Assembly (NCBI GenBank): GCA_949775045.1
Contig: OX459104.1
Location: 5,501,306-5,565,305 of the forward strand
From: Metridium senile
Lineage: Eukaryota > Cnidaria > Anthozoa > Actiniaria > Metridiidae
Direction: 5' to 3'
DNA: 64,000 nt
This document shows, piece after piece, positions 54,204 through 64,000 of the stretch; the first letter of the stretch is position 1, and each line of letters opens with the position of its first letter. The notes beneath the pieces were generated by a model, which saw only the letters and a program-made list of their open reading frames with translations, had not been told where the DNA came from and ran no database searches. The position numbers and the translations under genes are program-made.

Positions 54204-57200
54204 AAATAAGTATAATACTATAGGACTTGAACTGAATAAGTATAATACTATAGGACTTGAACTGAATAAGTATAATACTATAGGACTTGAACTGAATAAG
54301 TATAATACTATAGGACTTGAACTGAATAAGTATAATACTATAGGATTTGAACTGAATAAGTATAATACTATAGGACTTGAACTGAATAAGTATAATACTA
54401 TAGGACTTGAACTGAATAAGTATAATACTATAGGATTTGAACTGAATAAGTCCCGGGGAATAAGTATAATACTATAGGATTTGAACTGAATAAGTATAAT
54501 ACTATAGGACTTGAACTGAATAAGTATAATACTATAGGACTTGAACTGAATAAGTATAATACTATAGGACTTGAACTGAATAAGTATAATACTATAGGAC
54601 TTGAACTGAATAAGTATAATACTATAGGATTTGAACTGAATAAGTATAATACTATAGGATTTGAACTGAATAAGTATAATACTATAGGATTTGAACTGAA
54701 TAAGTATAATACTATAGGATTTGAACTGAATAAGTATAATACTATAGGATTTGAACTGAATAAGTATAATACTATAGGACTTGAACTGAATAAGTATAAT
54801 ACTATAGGATTTGAACTGAATAAGTATAATACTATAGGACTTGAACTGAATAAGTATAATACTATAGGACTTGAACTGAATAAGTATAATACTATAGGAT
54901 TTGAACTGAATAAGTATAATACTATAGGATTTGAACTGAATAAGTATAATACTATAGGATTTGAACTGAATAAGTATAATACTATAGGATTTGAACTGAA
55001 TAAGTATAATACTATAGGACTTGAACTGAATAAGTATAATACTATAGGATTTGAACTGAATAAGTATAATACTATAGGACTTGAACTGAATAAGTATAAT
55101 ACTATAGGACTTGAACTGAATAAGTATAATACTATAGGATTTGAACTGAATAAGTATAATACTATAGGATTTGAACTGAATAAGTATAATACTATAGGAC
55201 TTGAACTGAATAAGTATAATACTATAGGACTTGAACTGAATAAGTATAATACTATAGGACTTGAACTGAATAAGTATAATACTATAGGATTTGAACTGCA
55301 TAAGTATAATACTATAGGACTTGAACTGAATAAGTATAATACTATAGGACTTGAACTGAATAAGTATAATACTATAGGATTTGAACTGAATAAGTCCCGG
55401 GGAATAAGTATAATACTATAGGATTTGAACTGAATAAGTATAATACTATAGGACTTGAACTGAATAAGTATAATACTATAGGACTTGAACTGAATAAGTA
55501 TAATACTATAGGACTTGAACTGAATAAGTATAATACTATAGGACTTGAACTGAATAAGTATAATACTATAGGATTTGAACTGAATAAGTATAATACTATA
55601 GGATTTGAACTGAATAAGTATAATACTATAGGATTTGAACTGAATAAGTATAATACTATAGGACTTGAACTGAATAAGTATAATACTATAGGATTTGAAC
55701 TGAATAAGTATAATACTATAGGACTTGAACTGAATAAGTATAATACTATAGGACTTGAACTGAATAAGTATAATACTATAGGATTTGAACTGAATAAGTA
55801 TAATACTATAGGATTTGAACTGAATAAGTATAATACTATAGGACTTGAACTGAATAAGTATAATACTATAGGACTTGAACTGAATAAGTATAATACTATA
55901 GGACTTGAACTGAATAAGTATAATACTATAGGATTTGAACTGAATAAGTATAATACTATAGGACTTGAACTGAATAAGTATAATACTATAGGACTTGAAC
56001 TGAATAAGTATAATACTATAGGATTTGAACTGAATAAGTCCCGGGGAATAAGTATAATACTATAGGATTTGAACTGAATAAGTATAATACTATAGGACTT
56101 GAACTGAATAAGTATAATACTATAGGACTTGAACTGAATAAGTATAATACTATAGGACTTGAACTGAATAAGTATAATACTATAGGACTTGAACTGAATA
56201 AGTATAATACTATAGGATTTGAACTGAATAAGTATAATACTATAGGATTTGAACTGAATAAGTATAATACTATAGGATTTGAACTGAATAAGTATAATAC
56301 TATAGGATTTGAACTGAATAAGTATAATACTATAGGATTTGAACTGAATAAGTATAATACTATAGGATTTGAACTGAATAAGTATAATACTATAGGACTT
56401 GAACTGAATAAGTATAATACTATAGGACTTGAACTGAATAAGTATAATACTATAGGATTTGAACTGAATAAGTATAATACTATAGGATTTGAACTGAATA
56501 AGTATAATACTATAGGATTTGAACTGAATAAGTATAATACTATAGGATTTGAACTGAATAAGTATAATACTATAGGACTTGAACTGAATAAGTATAATAC
56601 TATAGGATTTGAACTGAATAAGTATAATACTATAGGACTTGAACTGAATAAGTATAATACTATAGGATTTGAACTGAATAAGTATAATACTATAGGATTT
56701 GAACTGAATAAGTATAATACTATAGGATTTGAACTGAATAAGTATAATCTATAGGATTTGAACTGAATAAGTATAATACTATAGGACTTGAACTGAATAA
56801 GTATAATACTATAGGATTTGAACTGAATAAGTATAATACTATAGGACTTGAACTGAATAAGTATAATACTATAGGACTTGAACTGAATAAGTACAATACT
56901 ATAGGATTTGAACTGAATAAGTATAATACTATAGGATTTGAACTGAATAAGTATAATACTATAGGACTTGAACTGAATAAGTATAATACTATAGGACTTG
57001 AACTGAATAAGTATAATACTATAGGACTTGAACTGAATAAGTATAATACTATAGGACTTGAACTGAATAAGTATAATACTATAGGACTTGAACTGAATAA
57101 GTATAATACTATAGGATTTGAACTGAATAAGTATAATACTATAGGACTTGAACTGAATAAGTATAATACTATAGGACTTGAACTGAATAAGTATAATACT

Positions 57201-57600
57201 ATAGGACTTGAACTGAATAAGTATAATACTATAGGATTTGAACTGAATAAGTATAATACTATAGGACTTGAACTGAATAAGTATAATACTATAGAATTTG
57301 AACTGAATAAGTATAATACTATAGGACTTGAACTGAATAAGTATAATACTATAGGACTTGAACTGAATAAGTATAATACTATAGGATTTGAACTGAATAA
57401 GTATAATACTATAGGACTTGAACTGAATAAGTATAATACTATAGGACTTGAACTGAATAAGTATAATACTATAGGATTTGAACTGAATAAGTATAATACT
57501 ATAGGACTTGAACTGAATAAGTATAATACTATAGGATTTGAACTGAATGAGTATAATACTATAGGATTTGAACTGAATAAGTATAATACTATTAATAGGA
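54204..57600. repeat. 30-bp satellite, about 113 copies
   Basis: The unit includes GAATAAGTATAATACTATAG followed by GAYTTGAACT. A single C/T position alternates between copies, and a 14-bp insert TCCCGGGGAATAAG occurs at 54451, 55395 and 56039. Because the unit is 30 bp and has no stop on the minus strand, it opens frames of 424 and 299 codons made of a repeated decapeptide; these are not genes. Confidence 0.97.
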
Positions 57601-57881
57601 CTTGAACTGAATATTTCAAGTCCGCTTGGACGTACTCGGACTTGAAAATTTCAGTTCAAGTCAGCTTGGACGTACTTATGCTGGTATCAAGTATCTGCAT
57701 TTGATCAAAATCGCGCCATCGGGTTGGCCAATTACTCCATGAATAACTAACGAATTTTTGAAACACTATTCTCGTTGTTTTATAGAAACACTACACGCAT
57801 AACTGCGTGAACATCAGATCCGACGTGAGGCTCTCTAATTTGTTTATTGGCATTTTAAAGTTCAGAAACTCGCCTTACTTA
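57601..57881. other. Spacer, no gene
   Basis: Begins with two CAAGTC(A/C)GCTTGGACGTACT-like copies. Nothing else supported. Confidence 0.4.
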
Positions 57882-58342
57882 AGGCCGGTTCACACGCGCG
57901 ATTTTTGCGGCGATTTGAGATGCGATTTTCGCAGCAATTTTTAAGGCGATGCAAATTCGCGCGTGTGAACAACCGGCGATTTTACTGCGATTCTCAAAAT
58001 TCACGTCGCCGCGATATCGCAGGGGTTTTGAGCATGTTCAAATTTCACCGCGATTCTGCTGCGATTTATTTCAGAAAACTGCGAAAATTAGAACTAGGAG
58101 TCCGGCCCAATAGGAAATGTGTAGCTATTTTCCGTCATGGAAAGATGAAGAAGATGAGATTCTAATTGGAGTATGGATCAAAAATGATTATATCTTCATA
58201 AAACTCGCAGAAACTTGTAGCAAAAGTTTATAAAAGCTGCAGTGAAATCGCCGGTTGTTCACACGTGCGTTTACATCGCCGTAAAATCGCCGTAAAAATC
58301 GCATCTCAAATCGCCGCAAAAATCGCCCGTGTGAACTGGCCT
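57882..58342. mobile_element. PIF/Harbinger-type MITE
   Basis: TIRs AGGCCRGTTCACACG and GCGGCGATTTGAGATGCGAT are mirrored at both ends (about 50 bp). The 3-bp duplication TTA lies at 57879-57881 and 58343-58345, as Harbinger elements make. No coding capacity. Confidence 0.8.
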
Positions 58343-58345
58343 TTA

Positions 58346-58826
58346 GATAGTTGCTTTCGTAAATACCTTCTGGACAAGACGTTCGAATACTGGTGTAATT
58401 TCTACGGGTCACAACATAGGACCAAGCATTCATTTCACCCCCCAAAAAATCCCTACATGACTTAAACAACCACATTCAAATTTGCACTCAATCATTTACT
58501 ATCAAAATTTCTTATTGCCACTTTTCTCATACAAAGTTACATAAACATCCAAAGTCATTACAACAACAATCGTTTCTGCACAAACAACAATCTCGAGCCC
58601 AGAGTCACGTCTGGCTTTTTGTCAGCAGTCTTATGGCGCCCGACATTAGACTCTGGGGGAACGGAATTTTCTGCTCCAATTTTAGAGTTCCGGTTTGGAA
58701 TGCACATGCTTAGTTAATATTATAATGATCTGTGGGTTTGGGCATCCTGTGTTACTTAGTACGTTAATGATATTCAAAATATTATTGACCTATTAGCATT
58801 TTAAATATTTTCTAAGCCAAACCTAA
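58346..58826. other. No feature seen
   Basis: No coding frame or repeat recognised. Confidence 0.4.
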
Positions 58827-59375
58827 CCAGGTGATCTCGGAATACGGCGCGCATTGCATTGTTGTTGAAAAATCAGGCGGTCAATGCAATTTTCGCGCGG
58901 TCAATGGCCGCCATCTTGGATTTTTTCGATGGTGAATTGTTTTCAGCAAGTAAAAAGGTTTATAAAAGGAAAAATAAACAGTTATTACCCATATAAATAC
59001 AAACATATAATAAAGTACTATTTCATAAGAACCTTTAAAGTGCAAATTGATGTGTACATGATATGTTACAGATAAAAATTGTACTTTAACTCAAGCATTA
59101 GCGATAAAACTCGAGTTCAGGCCATTTTCCACGACTTTTGCCAGGCTTTTAGTGCTTTAAACACATTCAAGCTTTAGATGTCAAATCTAAAGTTCTTCCT
59201 GACATTAATAACTATTAACCAGTAAATGTTTAAGGCATATTTCACACAAAAAAATAACTTAAAAGCGCAACCTAAGTTATTTAGCCATTCCACCTCATGG
59301 CAGCCATGTTGGACCGCCTGATCAAAATTCTTGTCGTTCGCTGATTGGCTAATTGTTTGATCCGAGATCACCTGG
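58827..59375. mobile_element. CCAGGTGATCTCGGA MITE, copy 2
   Basis: 549 bp with the same ends and interior as 27669-28216; small indels separate them. Confidence 0.8.
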
Positions 59376-60043
59376 AAATATAAACATTTTCCTCACTAAT
59401 GAAACATTTAAAGTTTAGGAAAGTTTTTTAACGGCCATGAGGATTTATATAATGATCTAAAAACGCGTCTATAACCGTCGCTTTTTTTCACAGTTTTGCA
59501 ACGGTTATTAGTTTGCTTTCGTGGTACGATTGACCTTTTATAATAGTAAATAACTGGATGCCAGAGGTCTGAGGATTGTCAAGGTTTAGAATAGTTTAAA
59601 GAAGTATTTTGTGTGTATTCTAATTTGCTTCGCGACTCGATAATCATCACTTAGCGGCGATACAATATCTCTTCGCTTCGCGACTCGTATATATTCCATA
59701 AACGACGATATTCTATCTAGTATTTAATAAAGAACCGTTGTACATGTAATCGTAAAATTTACAGTTTGAATGTACATTTGTTTACATGACGGACCAATCA
59801 GAGCTTTTACTTCGTCTGTTTCCGGTCTTGTATTTTCAAGGGCCAATCAGCATAAGCAGAGAATTCCGGTCCCCCAGAGTCTTACGTTACTCGGCTGGCC
59901 AAGAGGAACGAAGGCTCGGGGTTCGATCATAATGACAACAGTTTAACATCTTAAACCCTGATGAGTTATGTTAAACCGGGTTAAGCATTACACTATATCG
60001 ATCTATTCGTGTAAGCAAATACTATGCTTCGTTTTTTTTCCAG
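59376..60043. other. No gene supported
   Basis: AT-rich with no recognisable frame. Confidence 0.4.
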
Positions 60044-60080
60044 ATAATGAACATGAATGTGAATGCTGTGACTGCCTCCG
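60044..60080 (+). CDS. Candidate 37-nt exon, cysteine-rich
   Basis: A strong acceptor (CGTTTTTTTTCCAG) and donor (CTCCG|GTAAGTAG) enclose 37 nt that in one phase read NEHECECCDCL. Could be a microexon of a host gene spanning this region, but neighbours were not found and short exons arise by chance. Confidence 0.25.
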
Positions 60081-60105
60081 GTAAGTAGCGTTCAGACCAT
60101 ATTTT

Positions 60106-60311
60106 GGAGAGAGAGCTAAAATTTTTGAAGTCATTGTTCCTTGGGGAACGAGTTTTAAAGAGGCCGACGTCAAAGGGTTATAATGTTGCAAGTAAAAGCA
60201 ATCCTAAAAGATATCAATAATCTGCTCATAATTTAAAATTCATTGTCATTGAATTCCCTCAAGGAAATACTAATACAATTGCTTTTCAATTCTATTCAGA
60301 GGAATGCTAAC
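60106..60311 (+). repeat. Second copy of the 206-bp block
   Basis: Same orientation and nearly the same sequence as about 53738-53943, placed on the other side of the 30-bp satellite and the two MITEs. Confidence 0.8.
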
Positions 60312-60547
60312 ATGAAACAATGAATGAATGAATGAAACAACGTTTATAAATCAAATCTGACGTCAAATTTGCTTAAGGAGGCTTCCTACAGTTTTTCCAG
60401 AGCTCGATCGGTCAACTTTAAACGGATCTGATGTAGATCTGATATGCAAACACCCACAGCTTTCACACTTCTGTAGCCCGAGTAAACGCTCTCAGACCGT
60501 CTAGTTTTTATTATATCGGACACTACACCATGACATAGAAGCTACAC

Positions 60548-63500
60548 CTCCATATATGAGTTATGGATATGGGTTCTGAGTAATGGATATTAGGTTCTGA
60601 GTTATGAATATGGGTTCTGAGTTATGGATATGGGTTCTGAGTAATGGATATGGGTTCTGAGTTATGGATATGGGTTCTGAGTAATGGATATTAGGTTCTG
60701 AGTTATGGATATGGGTTCTGAGTAATGGATATTAGGTTCTGAGTTATGGATATGGGTTCTGAGTTATGGATATGGGTTCTGAGTTATGGATATGGGTTCT
60801 GAGTTATGGATATAGGTTCTGAGTAATGGATATGGGATCTGAGTTATGGATATGGGTTCTGAGTAATGGATATGGGTTCTGAGTTATGGATATGGGTTCT
60901 GAGTTATGGATATGGGTTCTGAGTTATGGATATGGGTTCTGAGTTATGGATATGGGTTCTGAGTTATGGATATGGGTTCTGAGTAATGGATATTAGGTTC
61001 TGAGTTATGGATATGGGTTCTGAGTTATGGATATTAGGTTCTGAGTTATGGATATGGGTTCTGAGTTATGGATATGGGTTCCGAGTTATGGATATGGGTT
61101 CTGAGTTATGGATATGGGTTCTGAGTAATGGATATTAGGTTCTGAGTTATGGATATGGGTTCTGAGTTATGAATATTAGGTTCTGAGTTATGGATATGGG
61201 TTCTGAGTTATGGATATAGGTTCTGAGTAATGGATATGGGATCTGAGTTATGGATATGGGTTCTGAGTAATGGATATGGGTTCTGAGTTATGGATATGGG
61301 TTCTGAGTTATGGATATGGGTTCTGAGTTATGGATATGGGTTCTGAGTTATGGATATGGGTTCTGAGTTATGGATATGGGTTCTGAGTAATGGATATTAG
61401 GTTCTGAGTTATGGATATGGGTTCTGAGTTATGGATATTAGGTTCTGAGTTATGGATATGGGTTCTGAGTTATGGATATGGGTTCCGAGTTATGGATATG
61501 GGTTCTGAGTTATGGATATGGGTTCTGAGTAATGGATATTAGGTTCTGAGTTATGGATATGGGTTCTGAGTTATGAATATTAGGTTCTGAGTTATGGATA
61601 TGGGTTCTGAGTAATGGATATTAGGTTCTGAGTTATGGATATGGGTTCTGAGTTATGGATATGGGTTCTGAGTTATGGATATGGGTTCTGAGTTATGGAT
61701 ATAGGTTCTGAGTAATGGATATGGGATCTGAGTTATGGATATGGGTTCTGAGTAATGGATATGGGTTCTGAGTTATGGATATGGGTTCTGAGTTATGGAT
61801 ATGGGTTCTGAGTTATGGATATGGGTTCTGAGTTATGGATATGGGTTCTGAGTTATGGATATGGGTTCTGAGTAATGGATATTAGGTTCTGAGTTATGGA
61901 TATGGGTTCTGAGTTATGGATATTAGGTTCTGAGTTATGGATATGGGTTCTGAGTTATGGATATGGGTTCTGAGTTATGGATATGGGTTCTGAGTAATGG
62001 ATATTAGGTTCTGAGTTATGGATATGGGTTCTGAGTTATGGATATTAGGTTCTGAGTTATGGATATGGGTTCTGAGTTATGGATATGGGTTCTGAGTTAT
62101 GGATATGGGTTCTGAGTAATGGATATTAGGTTCTGAGTTATGGATATGGGTTCTTAGTTATGGATATGGATATGGGTTCTGAGTTATGGATATGGGTTCT
62201 GAGTTATGGATATGGGTTCTGAGTTATGGATATGGGTTCTGAGTAATGGATATTAGGTTCTGAGTTATGGATATGGGTTCTGAGTTATGGATATTAGGTT
62301 CTGAGTTATGGATATGGGTTCTGAGTTATGGATATGGGTTCCGAGTTATGGATATGGGTTCTGAGTTATGGATATGGGTTCTGAGTAATGGATATTAGGT
62401 TCTGAGTTATGGATATGGGTTCTGAGTTATGGATATTAGGTTCTGAGTTATGGATATGGGTTCTGAGTTATGGATATGGGTTCTGAGTTATGGATATGGG
62501 TTCTGAGTTATGGATATGGGTTCTGAGTAATGGATATTAGGTTCTGAGTTATGGATATGGGTTCTGAGTTATGGATATGGGTTCTGAGTTATGGATATGG
62601 ATATGGATATGGGTTCTGAGTTATGGATATGGGTTCTGAGTTATGGATATGGGTTCTGAGTTATGGATATGGGTTCTGAGTTATGGATATGGGTTCTGAG
62701 TTATGGATATGGGTTCTGAGTTATGGATATTAGGTTCTGAGTTATGGATATGGGTTCTGAGTTATGGATATGGATATGGGTTCTTGATATGGGTTCTGAG
62801 TAATGGATATTAGGTTCTGAGTTATGGATATGGGTTCTGAGTTATGGATATGGGTTCTGAGTTATGGATATGGGTTCTGAGTTATGGATATTAGGTTCTG
62901 AGTTATGGATATGGGTTCTGAGTTATGGATATGGATATGGGTTCTGAGTTATGGATATGGGTTCTGAGTTATGGATATTAGGTTCTGAGTTATGGATATG
63001 GGTTCTGAGTTATGGATATGGGTTCTGAGTTATGGATATGGATTCTGAGTAATGGATATTAGGTTCTGAGTTATGGATATGGGTTCTGAGTTATGGATAT
63101 GGGTTCTGAGTTATGGATATGGGTTCTGAGTTATGGATATGGGTTCTGAGTTATGGATATAGGTTCTGAGTAATGGATATGGGTTCTGAGTAATGGATAT
63201 TAGGTTCTGAGTTATGGATATGGGTTCTGAGTTATGGATATTAGGTTCTGAGTTATGGATATGGGTTCTGAGTTATGGATATGGGTTCTGAGTTATGGAT
63301 ATGGGTTCTGAGTTATGGATATGGGTTCTGAGTTATGGATATGGGTTCTGAGTAATGGATATTAGGTTCTGAGTTATGGATATGGGTTCTGAGTTATGGA
63401 TATGGGTATGGGTTCTGAGTTATGGATATGGGTTCTGAGTTATGGATATGGGTTCTGAGTTATGGATATGGGTTCTGAGTTATGGATATTAGGTTCTGAG

Positions 63501-63843
63501 TTATGGATATGGGTTCTGAGTTATGGATATGGGTTCTGAGTTATGGATATGGATATGGGTTCTGAGTTATGGATATGGGTTCTGAGTAATGGATATTAGG
63601 TTCTGAGTTATGGATATGGGTTCTGAGTTATGGATATGGATATGGGTTCTGAGTTATGGATATGGGTTCTGAGTTATGGATATGGGTTCTGAGTTATGGA
63701 TATGGGTTCTTAGTAATGGATATGGGTTCTGAGTTATGGATATGGGTTCTGAGTTATGGATATGGGTTCTGAGTTATGGATATGGGTTCTTAGTAATGGA
63801 TAGGGGTTCTGATCTGAGTAATGGATATTGGGTTCTGAGTAAT
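60548..63843. repeat. 20-bp satellite, about 3.3 kb
   Basis: The unit GGTTCTGAGTTATGGATATG has a 21-bp variant (GAGTAATGGATATTA form). GGGATCTGAG markers at about 60834, 61229 and 61725 show longer repeating blocks. Local GGATAT slippages occur in the right half. Confidence 0.97.
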
Positions 63844-63844
63844 G

Positions 63845-64000
63845 AGCACAATAGAGCACAACGGACAACATGCCATGCCAATGGTCACACTTGGATCAAG
63901 AAGATCTTATATGCAGACGATGCTGCCTTCCTATTCAGCACCAAGTCGGCCATGCAAGTAGCAATTAACATAATCAACGACACGCTGGTAGAATACGGTC
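63845..64000 (+). mobile_element. LINE reverse-transcriptase fragment, cut by window edge
   Basis: The plus frame reads ANGHTWIKKILYADDAAFLF then AMQVAINIINDTL, containing the RT active-site YADD. It follows the satellite directly and runs out of the window, so its extent is unknown. Confidence 0.75.

Noticed and set aside
54027..55301. 424-codon minus-strand frame of decapeptide repeats
   Set aside because: The 30-bp satellite is a multiple of three with no stop in that frame; no promoter, signal or non-repeat domain supports a protein.
54204..57600. CRISPR-like array
   Set aside because: Units are contiguous 30-bp copies without unique spacers; eukaryotic satellite.
56720..57619. 299-codon minus-strand frame of another decapeptide
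   Set aside because: Same satellite in a different frame after an indel; artefact.

Overview
The window is eukaryotic and animal. It holds split genes with canonical GT/AG introns, modular phase-1 exons of an Ig/SEA membrane protein, CR1-like and RTE-like LINEs, a tRNA-derived SINE, Tc1/mariner, P-like, TTAA-type and Harbinger-type DNA elements, and kilobase satellite arrays. It is AT-rich. The mix of families fits a marine invertebrate, most likely a cnidarian (coral or sea anemone), but nothing seen here proves that.

Layout. 1-8.7 kb: no supported gene; palindromic MITEs and short tandem arrays. 8.7-16.05 kb (minus): the 3' part of a host-type gene for a transmembrane protein with Ig-like and SEA domains, traced through six exons plus a doubtful tail exon; its introns hold MITEs and a LINE fragment. 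16-23 kb: repeats and a CR1-like LINE with a long intact RT frame. 23.1-27.2 kb: a complete DNA transposon with 71-bp TIRs and TA target duplications. It carries a DD38E Tc1/mariner-type transposase (minus), a SAM-like plus zinc-knuckle protein (plus) and a two-exon HIRAN-domain protein (plus). 27.5 kb: an orphan Pif1-like first exon. 29.8-38 kb: a 2.2-kb palindrome running up to the start codon of a two-exon P-element-like transposase, which faces a convergent two-exon gene of unknown function. 38-53.6 kb: a patchwork of nested elements, at least six bounded by TTAA, including one that splits an integrase-like gene and a 4.1-kb foldback element with about 1-kb arms. 53.6-63.8 kb: two satellites (30-bp and 20-bp units) with higher-order structure, separated by a Harbinger-type MITE and another MITE. 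The right edge enters a LINE reverse transcriptase.

How it works together. Apart from the Ig/SEA gene, nearly all coding sequence belongs to mobile elements. The most interesting units are the two transposons in which a transposase faces convergent passenger genes. In the TA element a HIRAN protein (a fold known in HLTF to bind DNA 3' ends) and a SAM/zinc-knuckle protein sit inside intact ends with the transposase, so they move as one unit. In the P-like element the partner is a 516-aa protein I do not recognise. Any role for these partners in transposition is inference.
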